Shown here: one piece after another, positions 8,879-17,336 of the stretch
How the letters are laid out: each line of letters opens with the position of its first letter
How positions within the stretch are numbered: position 1 is the stretch's first letter
NCBI RefSeq assembly: GCF_017916255.1
Contig: NZ_CP072827.1
Span: forward strand, 1-64,000
DNA: 64,000 nucleotides
DNA from: Streptomyces mobaraensis NBRC 13819 = DSM 40847
GTDB lineage: Bacteria > Actinomycetota > Actinomycetes > Streptomycetales > Streptomycetaceae
Direction: 5' to 3'
The notes under the pieces: model-generated
Told to the model about the DNA's origin: nothing
Seen by the model: only the letters and a program-made list of their open reading frames with translations
Database searches by the model: none
Program-made: the position numbers and the translations under genes

Positions 8879-9657
8879 TGGGCCAGGGCCCAGTCAGCTA
8901 CCTGCTGATCGACCGTGTCCGTCTTGAAGTGCTTCAGGCCTTTCAGGGCGTAGTGGGTGACCTTGGCCCACTCGCGCATCGAGCCGTCGGCGTGACGCAC
9001 GTCGATGTGCTCGAGGAGTTCGGGGCCGGCAGTGGCCCAGATGGCATGGGTCAGCGGGATGACCTGCAGCATTTCTTCGGGAGACATGGCCTTCACCTCG
9101 CGCCGGGCGCACAGCCGGGAGGCCAGGGACGGGTCGCTCTGCAGGGTGTCGTACGCCTCGTGCCCGCCGATGAACAGCACGGCCGGCCGCTGTTTTCGGC
9201 TGTTGTCCCAGAGGTTGCGGATCAGCTCGAAACAGGCGCGGTTGTACTGCTGGGCCTCGTCGCACACGATCACGTACGGGCGCCGCGGCAGCGCGGCCAT
9301 CAGCTGCCGGTACAAGGGGGTGGCGGTGCCCGGCATCTTCCCGGGCAGGCGCAGCTGGTGGAAAAGTTCCTCGCGCAGGTCTTTCGGGCCCGGGCGCGAG
9401 CGGGCGAACTGCAGGGACAGCAACAGATCCGGTGCGATGGTCTTGAGCGCGGCGCGGGTGGCGAACGTCTTGCCCAGACCGGACTCGCCGTAGATCAGCG
9501 ACATCGCCCTCGCCTCGACCGTCTCGGCGATCGTGTCCTGGACCTGGAGCAGCACATCGGTCGTCACCAGCCTCGCGCCGGGAACATCGAGGTAGAACTC
9601 CGGCTCCATGTCCCCCGGCTCCCAAGACTGGGGCGGCACTTCACTGATCACGGTCAC
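8872..9657 (-). CDS. TniB/TnsC-type AAA+ transposition ATPase
   Basis: A 261-residue, apparently intact AAA+ protein. Walker A is GESGLGKT (about residues 58-65), Walker B VIVCDEAQ (about 133-140) and sensor 1 LFIGGHE (about 162-168), with an arginine-bearing segment (LASRLCARREV) after it. This family hydrolyses ATP to select target DNA and activate a DDE transposase, as TnsC and TniB do. The GTG start at 9657 shares GTGA with the end of the transposase gene, so the two are translationally coupled. It is the only gene of the transposon with no visible lesion. Confidence 0.8.
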   Translation of the reverse strand: MTVISEVPPQSWEPGDMEPEFYLDVPGARLVTTDVLLQVQDTIAETVEARAMSLIYGESGLGKTFATRAALKTIAPDLLLSLQFARSRPGPKDLREELFHQLRLPGKMPGTATPLYRQLMAALPRRPYVIVCDEAQQYNRACFELIRNLWDNSRKQRPAVLFIGGHEAYDTLQSDPSLASRLCARREVKAMSPEEMLQVIPLTHAIWATAGPELLEHIDVRHADGSMREWAKVTHYALKGLKHFKTDTVDQQVADWALAQC

Positions 9658-11247
9658 TCCTCATCGAGAGAATCTTCGTCAGGGGCGGCTTGGGGAACGG
9701 CCCAGCCCGGGGCGGGGCCAAGACGCGGGACATAGCGCTCGGTAGCCCGCTGGCGTCGTGGCATGGGTGACGCCGCGGTGCCCTCAAGTTCGGCGCGGGC
9801 CTCCTGCTCGGTCATACGCACAGCGCGCACGGGCACCTCGGGCCGGGTGGACGGCAGGTGGCGTTCCCGTCGGCGCTCGCCGGAGCGTTTCAGGGCGCGT
9901 CGCAGGGCCTGGCTGTGCTCGTCGCGTTCGAGGAGCACCTTGGCCCGCAGTTCCTCGCTGGCCTCGTTGCTGAGGAAGGCCCGGCCAGGTAGCGGTTGCC
10001 GCGGAAGGTGTAGAGGTCGACCTCGTGGGTGTGGTGCGGCATCCAGCGCACACGGACCTCGAGCCCGATCCGGCCCACCCCGTTCTCGGGCATATAGGCG
10101 CGGCGGTTGAACTCCACCCGTGACTGGTGATCTTACGGGGCCGGTGGTCGCTCTCCAGCATGAAGGCGCGCAGCTCGGACGCGCTCGGCTCGGGCCTGAT
10201 CTCGGTGGGATCCGCCTGCCAGGCCTCAAGCGGGGTCATCCCGGTGCGCTCGATGACGTGCTCGGTGTTGTGCTGGTGGACCCACTCGCCCAGCAGGCGC
10301 ACGAACTCCTCGAACATCAGCGGCGGGTCCGTGTCTCCGAGGCGGCGACGGTGATCGAGGCGGGGCGCTTTCGTGTAGCGGGGCAGGTCGGCGAAGAAGC
10401 GGGTCATGCTGGTGCGGTTCAGCCGCTCGACACCGCCCTTGTGGCGGGCGCTGCGCACCTGGTGGACCGGGACGCCAAGGAGGCCGAAGGCCCGTCGGAC
10501 GGTCTTGGAGAGGAAATCGGCGCCGCCGTCGACGCGCACCAAGTGCGGCAGCCCGCCCGGCGGGCCGTAAGGAGCTTCGCGGAGGACGGAGGCGCGTACA
10601 GCGGCGAGGACGGAGCCGCGGTGCGCGGAGCCGGCGGTGACCGCCCAGCCCATCACATAGCCGGTACCGCGGTCCTCGAACCACGTCACCCACACCTTCG
10701 CCGGCTTGCCATCGGGCATCATCACGACGGTCTCGGCCTGCTTGTGGTCGCCCTCCCACACCTGGTTCCGGGCCACCGCCGGCCGCTGGAAAGCCGGATC
10801 GAACCCCCGCGCAGCCGGAATGCCCTCCCGCAGCCCTGCCATGAAACCCGGATCGAGATCACGAGCGATCGCATCGTGCAGCGTGGTCAAACCCGGCGGC
10901 CGCTCCCCCGCCGCCACGGCCATCTCGACCAGGCGCTCGTGAGCGCGCTTCACATTGCCCTGATAGTCGGCGAGGACTTCGATGACCTCCTCGGTGACCC
11001 GGAACCGGCGGCGTTCCGGCTTCTCCGGACTGCCGGTCCCCTCCGCTTGCGCCAGCCAGGTCCACACCGTCCTGATGTGCACACCCACCGCGTCAGCGAC
11101 CAGCCGCACATGTGCCGTCCGCAACTCCCCCGCGGCCCGCAGCCGCAACAGCTGAGCCACCGCGGCAGGCCGCAACTCATCCCGATGCCGTCCCAACCCG
11201 CCCTCCACGGCCCCAGGGGCATCTCCCGCCGTCACCGGAGCCGACAT
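9654..11247 (-). pseudogene. TnsB/Mu-type DDE transposase, two frameshifts
   Basis: The main frame from 11247 shows an N-terminal helix-turn-helix (DAVGVHIRTVWTWLA), then an integrase core with candidate acidic residues in WEGDHKQ, VRVDGGADF and KGGVERLNRT, and the start of the Mu transposase C-terminal barrel. Near 10118 the reading moves to a second frame (EFNRRAYMPENGVGRIGLEV), and near 9985 to a third (FLSNEASEELRAKVLLERDE), which runs to the stop at 9654. The three segments join into one family-consistent protein of about 530 residues. Two indels, or two sequencing errors, therefore split it. A TTG at 11274 is an alternative start. Confidence 0.7.
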
Positions 11248-11420
11248 ACACGCACAGAGCAAACCGGTAACCAAGCAGTGATCACAGTGTCAGCCTCCGG
11301 GGAGTCAACCCCTGCTCCACACAGAGCAGTTCATGATGACGGCCCGTAACAGGCGCGACGCATGAAACGTTAAAGCCGACACCCCGACCAGACCCCACTC
11401 GATCACTTGGACGGGTGACA

Positions 11421-11792
11421 AATCTCCGTTCCTCTCCGCCTCACACCTTCATGCGCTACAGAACACGCCTCAAAGGAGGTTCGACGAACACACCACCGAC
11501 CGATCCGGAATCACACCACCACCGAATCCGGAAGACCACCACCAAGATCAACTGCCTGACAGGCCCGTCGACCAGCACGCAAACAACCCCACATCAACGG
11601 CGGGGAAACCCGAACACCCTAGAGAGACCTTCCCCGAACCTCACAGGGCGGGTGTCGTGTTCCGCCCGGTGGAGCCGACGTCCGTCGGTCCGCCGCTTCC
11701 GTCCCGCCTCTCCCCCGTAACGGTCGGCACCGCGACGGCATGCGTCGCCCGGGCGAGGTTGCGAGGGAGGGGTGCGGTGTAGTGACGGCGGG
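11421..11792. other. Intergenic stretch, no gene seen
   Basis: Between the transposon's right end and the PLP-enzyme gene. Codon use in the only open frame (11415-11720, plus) is unlike the neighbouring genes and rich in Thr, Pro and His, so I do not call it. Composition is lower in GC than the following cluster, consistent with a boundary between mobile and resident DNA. Confidence 0.5.
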
Positions 11793-12869
11793 CTACGGGG
11801 TGACCGGGCGGGGAGTTCCCGTGCGATCCGCAACGGGTGTGCCGGTCCCGTTCGCCACGGCCTCCGCCGGTGCGGGCGCGCGGTTCCAGCGCATACGGGA
11901 CCACGGCAGGGCCAGCCCGCTCCGGTCGGACACCTCGCGCGGGGCGAGGTCCGTGATCGGGACGGCTTCCCGGTGGCGGGCGTGGACCGTGTCGGTGTAG
12001 CGGTGGCCGGTGTCGGCCGCGATGAACAGGACCGTGCGGCCGGGTGAGCGCTCGTGTTCGTGGCGGGCGGCGAGGTAGCCGGCGCCGGTGGACAGGCCCG
12101 CGAAGACCGCGTGCCGTCGCAGCAGGTCGACGCTGCCGGCGAGCGCGGCGTCGAAGGAGACCCAGTGGAGGATGTCGTACAGCTCGTGCGAGACGTTCCC
12201 GAAGGGGATGGAGCTGCCGATTCCGGCGATGATGATCTCGGGGTCGGCGATGTGTTCGGCGCCGAACGTGACGCTGCCGTACGGCTGGACGCCGACGAGC
12301 TCGACGTCGGCCGGCCCGTCGGGCCCGGCGCGCAGATGGCGGGCGAGGGCCCCGGTGGAGGCGCCCGAGCCGACGCCGCCGACGACGGTCAGCCCGTCCG
12401 CGCCGACCGCCTCCCGGATCCGGTCGGCGATCGGGCGGTAGCCGAGGTAGTGGATGTCGTCGTGGTACTGGCGCATCCAGTGGTACTCAGGGTGTTCGGC
12501 GAGGATCTCCTGGATCCGCTCCACACGGCGCTTCTGGTCGAGTTTGAGGTCGCTGCACGGTTCCATCTGTTCGAAGGTCGCGCCGAGGACGGCGAGCTGG
12601 ACGCGCAGGGTGCGGTCCACCGTCGTCGAGCCGACGACGTGGCAGCGCATGCCGTGGCGGTGGCAGGCCAGGGCGAGGGCGTAGGCGTAGATGCCGCTGG
12701 AGCTGTCCAGCAGGGTGTCGCCGCGCCGTACGGCTCCGGTGTCGAGCAGGTGGCGGACGGCCGCGAGGGCGGAGACCACCTTCATCGTCTCAAAGCGCAG
12801 GCAGACGAGCCGTTCGTCGAGGCGTACGAGGTCGGGCCGGCCGATCGCCTCCGCGATGTGCTGGTCCAT
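11793..12869 (-). CDS. Cysteine-synthase-fold PLP enzyme (SbnA/CysK-like, atypical)
   Basis: A 358-residue fold-type II PLP enzyme. The likely Schiff-base lysine is K30 (RFETMKVVSAL), and the glycine-rich PLP-phosphate loop is GGVGSGASTG (about 170-179). The substrate loop that reads TSGNTG in cysteine synthases is here DSSSGIYA (about 56-63), so O-acetylserine sulfhydrylation is unlikely. Relatives such as SbnA join O-phosphoserine and an amino acid to make diaminopropionate precursors. It is last in an operon after a GHMP kinase, which could supply the phosphorylated hydroxy-amino acid. AAGGAG precedes the ATG at 12869, inside the end of the kinase gene. The reaction is inferred from context; the C-terminal 30 residues look non-conserved. 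Confidence 0.75.
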   Translation of the reverse strand: MDQHIAEAIGRPDLVRLDERLVCLRFETMKVVSALAAVRHLLDTGAVRRGDTLLDSSSGIYAYALALACHRHGMRCHVVGSTTVDRTLRVQLAVLGATFEQMEPCSDLKLDQKRRVERIQEILAEHPEYHWMRQYHDDIHYLGYRPIADRIREAVGADGLTVVGGVGSGASTGALARHLRAGPDGPADVELVGVQPYGSVTFGAEHIADPEIIIAGIGSSIPFGNVSHELYDILHWVSFDAALAGSVDLLRRHAVFAGLSTGAGYLAARHEHERSPGRTVLFIAADTGHRYTDTVHARHREAVPITDLAPREVSDRSGLALPWSRMRWNRAPAPAEAVANGTGTPVADRTGTPRPVTP

Positions 12870-13818
12870 GCGGGATCTCCTTGAAGAAGGGGGTCGGGGT
12901 GGTGAAGGTGCGGGTGGCGGGGATGCCGTGGGCGGCCAGGGCGCGCAGGCAGCCGCGTACGCGGTGTCGTACGCCCGGCGCCGCCGGGTCGAACAGCACG
13001 CCCGCCACCGCTCCGCTGTGCGCGATCTGCACGCCCACCGCGCCGGACCGCCGGGCGATGCCCGTCAGCGCGTCGAACTCGGGGTGGCGCAGCACCCGTT
13101 GGCCGCGTGTCGCGCTGGCCGTGGCGACCTCGCCGAGGAGTCGCGCGTCGCCGGTGGCCACCGCGCGGCGCAGCAGCGCACGCAGGCGTTCGCAGGCCCG
13201 GACGTCGTGCTCGTCGGTCTCGTGGGCGGGCAGGGAGAGGGTGTCGACGGGCGCTCCCCCGCCGAGGGCGCAGCCGACCACGAGCAGCGGCGGGAGGGCC
13301 GGGCCGAGGGTTTCCAGGACCCGGCCCTCGCGCTGGGCGAAGAGCACCGGGCGGGCGTCGAGCATCAGCGGGTCGCAGGCCCGTTCGGCGCGGACGGCCA
13401 GCCGGGCGACCGTCCCGGGCGGCAGGCGCAGACCGTAGGAGGAGGCGACCGCGCGGATGGCGGCGATGACGTCGCTGGTGGAACTGCCCATGCCGAGGCC
13501 CACCGGTACGTCGCCGGTCAGCCGCAACGTGCCGCCGGCAGGCGGCCGTCCGGACCGTTCCGCGCACGCGGCGACCGCGAGGGTGGCGGCCCGGGCGGCC
13601 TTCGTACGGCCGGCGGGGACGACGGTGAGCGCCTCGGGCGGCGTACCGGGCCGGCGGACGAACACGGCGGTGCTGCCGGGGCCCGCCATGGGAAGCGTGA
13701 CCAGTCCGGCGCACCGGCGCCCGTCGTCGTCGCGGAAGACCCCTTGGAGGAGCTCGCCGTGGTGGCAGGGGGCGTGCCCGGTGCCGGAGACGGATGGCCG
13801 GCGGGTGACGGGACTCAT
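12790..13818 (-). CDS. GHMP-family kinase, PduX-like (possible amino-acid hydroxyl kinase)
   Basis: A 342-residue kinase. The N-terminus HHGELLQGV (about 18-26) resembles the start of PduX L-threonine kinase, and the ATP loop GLGMGSSTSD (about 108-117) is a textbook GHMP motif 2. A C-terminal glycine-containing motif follows (GVQIAHSGAVAG, about 245-256). It would phosphorylate a small alcohol, plausibly L-threonine or L-serine, for the PLP enzyme encoded next. The ATG at 13818 shares ATGA with the stop of the DUF364 gene. The 3' end overlaps the next gene by 80 bp, which is long; the last 20 or so residues may be a read-through tail. Substrate is an inference. Confidence 0.75.
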   Translation of the reverse strand: MSPVTRRPSVSGTGHAPCHHGELLQGVFRDDDGRRCAGLVTLPMAGPGSTAVFVRRPGTPPEALTVVPAGRTKAARAATLAVAACAERSGRPPAGGTLRLTGDVPVGLGMGSSTSDVIAAIRAVASSYGLRLPPGTVARLAVRAERACDPLMLDARPVLFAQREGRVLETLGPALPPLLVVGCALGGGAPVDTLSLPAHETDEHDVRACERLRALLRRAVATGDARLLGEVATASATRGQRVLRHPEFDALTGIARRSGAVGVQIAHSGAVAGVLFDPAAPGVRHRVRGCLRALAAHGIPATRTFTTPTPFFKEIPHGPAHRGGDRPARPRTPRRTARLPAL

Positions 13819-14666
13819 GCGGCCACCGCCGCACGGTAGCGGTACAGAACCGTTTCCTCGGCGCTGAACTGCGAGTACGGGAACGGTTCCGCGGACAGCG
13901 CGGTCACCCCCGCGCCGAGGAAGGCGCGGGCCACGGCGCTGCCCGTCTGCGCGTAGACGATCAGCGGGACGCCTCGGGAGCGGCACCGCTCCAGGATGAC
14001 GTCGAACGAGCCGTTGCCCAGGGTCATTCCGGTGGCGACGACGGCGTCGGCGCGGTCCAGTACCTCGTGCATGTCGTCGGTGACGGGGTCGCCCCACTGG
14101 GTGGCCTTGAGGTTGAAGTCGCAGGGCAGCGGCCTGCCGCCGCGCTCGCGTATCGCCGCCACCAGCGGGTTGACGACGCCGATGAGGCCGACCGCGGCGC
14201 CCGCGTCGGTCTCCAGCAGCCCGGCGACGGCCGCGTCCCGGGCCCTGGCGCGGACCTCCGGGGTGCCCGTGGGAAGCACGACGGCCTCCGCATCACCCGC
14301 CCCGGCCGCCTCGCGGTGCGGGCGGACGCGGGAGAGGTAGGCGTCGAGCGCGGCGATCCGGAGCGGGCGCGGGGAGTCGCGCAGCAGGACGTCGAGCGGT
14401 GCGCCGGAGGCGTCCCGGCAGATCGACGGCTCGATCTCGCCCGCCTCGAAGGCGCATCCGCCGAAGGAGTCGCCGAGGCGGACGAGGACGTACTGGTTGA
14501 GGTAGGTGGTGTCACCGCCGGCCAGCCGGGTGCCGTGGTGACACCAGAAGACGCTGGTCGCGGTGGATTCGGAGGGCAGTGGTCCGTGCTCGCCAGCGAG
14601 GACGGCCTTGATGAGGGCGTCGACGGAGGAGGGATTGGGGGTGGAGATGGAGCGTGTGAGACTCAT
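13815..14666 (-). CDS. DUF364 protein (putative heavy-metal chelation domain)
   Basis: A 283-residue protein of the DUF364 family. The N-terminal half is alpha/beta; the C-terminal half is a Rossmann-like domain with GLIGVVNPLV (about 160-169), DAVVATGMTLGNGSFD (about 207-222) and VPLIVYAQTGS (about 233-243). The family is described from structure as having an enolase-N-like and a Rossmann-like part and is often encoded beside metal transporters; its reaction is not established. It is the first clear enzyme-like gene after the ABC importer and is coupled by ATGA to the kinase. Its context suggests a role in making or handling a metal chelator. Confidence 0.75.
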   Translation of the reverse strand: MSLTRSISTPNPSSVDALIKAVLAGEHGPLPSESTATSVFWCHHGTRLAGGDTTYLNQYVLVRLGDSFGGCAFEAGEIEPSICRDASGAPLDVLLRDSPRPLRIAALDAYLSRVRPHREAAGAGDAEAVVLPTGTPEVRARARDAAVAGLLETDAGAAVGLIGVVNPLVAAIRERGGRPLPCDFNLKATQWGDPVTDDMHEVLDRADAVVATGMTLGNGSFDVILERCRSRGVPLIVYAQTGSAVARAFLGAGVTALSAEPFPYSQFSAEETVLYRYRAAVAA

Positions 14667-15268
14667 GAGGTTCCATTCGCAGGGTGGGTGGGGTGTTCGG
14701 GCCGTCGTTCCGTGGTGCGATGCGGTGCGGTGCAGGTTCGTGTGTGCGGGGCTTGCAGTGCGGAGGGGCGGGGTTCACCGGTTGGATCGGGTGACGGCCT
14801 TCGGCCCTGGCCGAAGGCCCCGGCGCACCGAGTCCGGCAGCGGACTCGACGGGTCCGGGCACTCGACGGGTCCGGGCACTCGACGGGTCCGGGCACCGGC
14901 CTCAACGGTTGGGCGGCCGATCGGGATGCGGGCCGGCCGGAGCGGGCTTCCCGCGCTCGGGCGAGCCGGACTATCGCGTTCCGAAACGGCCGTCTTTCGG
15001 GCGTCGGCGCGTCGGACGCCGGCGTCCGCGCGGTCAGAGTGTCGAACGCCGGCGTCCGCGCGGTCAGTGCGTCGGACGCCGGGCTGTCGGACATCAGCAC
15101 GTCCGGCGCCAGCGTCCCCGACGACGGACTGCCGGACGGCCGCCTCCCCGAAGTCGGCTCGTCGGGCACCGGCCTGGCACACGTCAGCACGTCGGACACC
15201 GGTGTCCCCGAAGGCTGTGTGCCGACGGGCCGCCTCCTCGGAGCCGGCCCGTCGTTCCGGCCTGTCAC
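14663..15268 (-). CDS. Possible repeat-rich linker ORF inside the metallophore operon
   Basis: A 201-codon frame whose GTG start shares GTGA with the ATPase stop and whose stop shares ATGA with the DUF364 start, so it fills the gap exactly. The first half has good third-position GC and 30-bp in-frame repeats giving decapeptides like SDALTARTPA. The second half contains a 17-bp triplet repeat (not a multiple of three) and a perfect hairpin, which argue for untranslated regulatory DNA. No domain, signal or membrane segment is visible; composition is Pro/Ser/Thr/Arg-rich. It may be a real low-complexity protein or a chance open frame. Confidence 0.35.
   Translation of the reverse strand: MTGRNDGPAPRRRPVGTQPSGTPVSDVLTCARPVPDEPTSGRRPSGSPSSGTLAPDVLMSDSPASDALTARTPAFDTLTARTPASDAPTPERRPFRNAIVRLARAREARSGRPASRSAAQPLRPVPGPVECPDPSSARTRRVRCRTRCAGAFGQGRRPSPDPTGEPRPSALQAPHTRTCTAPHRTTERRPEHPTHPANGTS
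14796..14819. terminator. Perfect hairpin, candidate attenuator or terminator
   Basis: GGCCTTCGGCC (14796-14806), CT, then GGCCGAAGGCC (14809-14819): an 11-bp perfect stem with a 2-nt loop. It lies between the ABC importer genes and the DUF364/kinase/PLP genes on the same strand, about 130 bp before the DUF364 start. No U-run follows, as is usual in actinomycetes. It could separate expression of the importer and biosynthetic halves. Confidence 0.5.
14844..14894. repeat. Three tandem 17-bp repeats
   Basis: The unit ACTCGACGGGTCCGGGC occurs three times without change at 14844-14860, 14861-14877 and 14878-14894. It is next to the hairpin at 14796. Identical tandem copies could bind a regulator or vary in number between strains. 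Confidence 0.85.
15009..15098. repeat. 30-bp imperfect tandem repeats
   Basis: Two near-identical 30-bp units (15009-15038 and 15039-15068) are followed by a third that diverges after its first half (15069-15098); weaker copies continue toward 15230. The period is a multiple of three and in frame with the possible repeat-rich ORF on the minus strand. Confidence 0.7.
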
Positions 15269-16176
15269 GCGTCAGCGCGTCGGGCGGCGGGCGGCGGTGT
15301 CCTTGAAGCCGGCGCGTCGAAGGACGACGCGGCCGCCTCGGGCGCGCCGGGGATCGCCGTGTCGCCCGGCCGCCCCTGCCGCCGCGCACCGCGCGTCTTC
15401 TCTGCGGCGAGCGGTCCGCGATAGGTAATCGCCGGTCTGCCGACGGCGTCCGTGCCGAGTTCGGCGTCCACCTCGAAGACCTCTGCGAGCCGGTCGGCCG
15501 TCAGGACGGTGGACGGCGGCCCGGTGGCGACGAGGCGGCCGTGGTGCAGGAGGAGCAGCCGGTCGCAGTAGCGGGCGGCGAGGGACAGGTCGTGCAGGGC
15601 GACCAGGACCGTCTGCCCGGTCCCCGACAGCAGTTCCATGAGCTCGAGTTGGTGCCGGACGTCGAGGTGGTTGGTGGGTTCGTCGAGCAGGAGCGCGTAC
15701 GGCTGCTGGGCCAGTGCGCGGGCGATGTGGGCGCGTTGCCGTTCGCCGCCGGACAGTGCCTTCCAGGAGCGGTCCGCGAGTGCGGTCAGTCCGACGCGTT
15801 CCAGGGCGGCGGCGACGACCGCGCGGTCGGTGGCGTCCGGTGCGCGCCAGCGGTCGCGGAACGGTGTCCGGCCCAGTCCCACCACGTCGGAGACCCGTAG
15901 TTCGCTGTCCGCGCCCGTCTCCTGCTCGGCGAAGGCGGCGTGCCGGGCGATCCGGCGCGCGCTCCAGCCCCGTACGCACACGCCGTCGTACCGGACCGTG
16001 CCCGCGTCGGGCGTCCGCAGCCCGGCCAGGCAGCGCAGCAGCGAGGACTTGCCCGAGCCGTTGGGGCCGAGCAGTCCGACGGTCTCGCCGGGGGCGATGT
16101 CCACGCTGACGTCGCGTACGACGGGGGCCGGCAGGCCCGCGACCGACCAGGTGAGCCCTTCGGCGGTGATCCTCAC
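15265..16176 (-). CDS. Siderophore/cobalamin-type ABC transporter ATPase (FecE-like)
   Basis: A 303-residue ABC ATPase of the iron-siderophore/B12 class. Walker A GPNGSGKSS (about 37-45), Q-loop region (FAEQETGAD, about 84-92), signature LSGGERQRA (about 137-145), Walker B ALLLDEPTNHLD (about 158-169) and the H-loop LVALHD are all present. The last 50 residues are low complexity and probably not part of the fold. The GTG at 16176 overlaps the permease stop by GTGA. It powers uptake through the adjacent FecCD-type permease. Substrate is unknown; neighbouring genes suggest a metal chelate. Confidence 0.9.
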   Translation of the reverse strand: MRITAEGLTWSVAGLPAPVVRDVSVDIAPGETVGLLGPNGSGKSSLLRCLAGLRTPDAGTVRYDGVCVRGWSARRIARHAAFAEQETGADSELRVSDVVGLGRTPFRDRWRAPDATDRAVVAAALERVGLTALADRSWKALSGGERQRAHIARALAQQPYALLLDEPTNHLDVRHQLELMELLSGTGQTVLVALHDLSLAARYCDRLLLLHHGRLVATGPPSTVLTADRLAEVFEVDAELGTDAVGRPAITYRGPLAAEKTRGARRQGRPGDTAIPGAPEAAASSFDAPASRTPPPAARRADA

Positions 16177-17336
16177 AGCTCCCCCCTCCTGCGCAGGACG
16201 AGGAGGAACAGGGGCACACCCAGCAGGGCGGTGATGACGCCGACGGGAACCTCGCGGGGCGCGAAGGCGACGCGCGCCACCGTGTCCGTCCACACCAGGA
16301 ACACCCCGCCGGCGAGCGCCGCGTACGGCAGCAGGACCCGGTGCGCCGGTCCGACGAGGAACCGTACGGCGTGCGGGACGATCAGTCCGACGAAGCCGAT
16401 GGCGCCGACGGTCGCCACCGCCACCGCGGTCAGGACGGCCGTGACCACGAGCAGCAGCGTCCGCGTGCGCCGTACGCCGATGCCGAGGGAGGCGGCGGTG
16501 TCGGCGCCGAACGCGAGTCCGTCCAGGGCGTTGGAGCCGAGCCACGCGAGGAGCAGCCCCGGCGGGGTGACGGTCGCGCAGGCCAGGACGGTGTCCCAGC
16601 GGGCGGGCGCCATCGAGCCGAGCAGCCAGTGGGTGACGGCCCGGGTGGTGTCCGCGTCCGCCGAGGCCATCAGGACGAGGGAGGTCAGGGCGGTGAAGAG
16701 CTGTCCGACGACGACGCCGGTGAGGACGATGCGGGTGGAGTCCGGCCCGGTGCGCCGGAGCAGCAGGAGGAGCAGTCCGAAGGCGAGCAGCGCCCCGGCG
16801 AGCGCGCCGCCGGTGGTGCCGAGCGCGTGCGCGCCCACGCCGAGGACGATGACGGTGACGGCGCCGGTCGACGCGCCCGAGGAGACGCCGAGGAGGTACG
16901 GGTCGGCGAGCGCGTTGCGGGTGACGGCCTGGAGCACCGTGCCGCACACGGCGAGCGCGGCGCCGACGAGGGCGGCCATCAGGGCGCGCGGCAGCCTGAG
17001 GTCCCAGACGAGGGAGTCCGTCAGCGGGGGCGGCGGTCGGACGTCCAGGCCGAGACGGGCGCCGAGGACGCGGGCGAGGTCGGTCCAGCTCACGTCGGCG
17101 GTGCCGATCCGTACGGCGGCCGTGAGCGAGCCGGCGAGGGCGGTGACGGCGAGGAGGAGCAGCGCGGCGCGGGCGGGCAGGGAACGCTCGATGGTGGCGG
17201 TGGGGGGTGGGACGGCGGCCCGGCCCCGGGCCGTCGGGAGCAGGAGGTCTGTCGGCGAGGGCAGGGGGTCCGTCAGTAGGGGCAGGGGGTCTGCCGGCTG
17301 CCGCCGGGTGGCCGGGTCAGTGGGTGTGCCGGGCAT
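16173..17336 (-). CDS. FecCD-family ABC transporter permease
   Basis: A 387-residue integral membrane protein with about ten hydrophobic segments from residue 55 onward, after a proline-rich cytoplasmic N-terminus of about 50 residues. Family hallmarks include DLRLPRALMAALVGAALA (about 112-129), NALADPYLLGVSSGA (about 139-153) and the C-terminal GFVGLIVPHAVRFLVGP (about 309-325). A single permease gene implies a homodimer. Its ATG lies 20 bp inside the binding-protein gene and its stop overlaps the ATPase start, so the three importer genes are tightly coupled. It moves a metal-chelate or corrinoid-like ligand across the cell membrane. Confidence 0.9.
   Translation of the reverse strand: MPGTPTDPATRRQPADPLPLLTDPLPSPTDLLLPTARGRAAVPPPTATIERSLPARAALLLLAVTALAGSLTAAVRIGTADVSWTDLARVLGARLGLDVRPPPPLTDSLVWDLRLPRALMAALVGAALAVCGTVLQAVTRNALADPYLLGVSSGASTGAVTVIVLGVGAHALGTTGGALAGALLAFGLLLLLLRRTGPDSTRIVLTGVVVGQLFTALTSLVLMASADADTTRAVTHWLLGSMAPARWDTVLACATVTPPGLLLAWLGSNALDGLAFGADTAASLGIGVRRTRTLLLVVTAVLTAVAVATVGAIGFVGLIVPHAVRFLVGPAHRVLLPYAALAGGVFLVWTDTVARVAFAPREVPVGVITALLGVPLFLLVLRRRGEL

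Larger units (their letters stand above)
6666..11420 (-). mobile_element. Decayed Tn7/Mu-like transposon
   Basis: The unit carries, in minus-strand order, a TnsB/MuA-type DDE transposase, a TniB/TnsC-type AAA+ ATPase, a second AAA+ ATPase and an accessory gene, all with overlapping ends. This is the layout of transposons that use a DDE transposase plus ATPase regulators. Candidate ends both begin TGTCAC read inward (6666 on the left; complement ending at 11420 on the right), and each has an inner TGTCGG (6686; complement at 11376-11381). The flanking 5-mers differ, so no target duplication supports these limits. Several genes are frameshifted, so the element is probably immobile unless the lesions are sequencing errors. 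Confidence 0.6.

Noticed and set aside
6661..11425. 5-bp target duplication at the transposon ends
   Set aside because: The 5-mers next to the TGTCAC ends differ (GGGTC and AATCT), so none is claimed.
11415..11720. 101-codon plus-strand frame after the transposon
   Set aside because: Thr/Pro/His-rich, no ribosome binding site, no similarity seen.
15009..15240. CRISPR array
   Set aside because: The repeats are contiguous without unique spacers and no cas genes are present.
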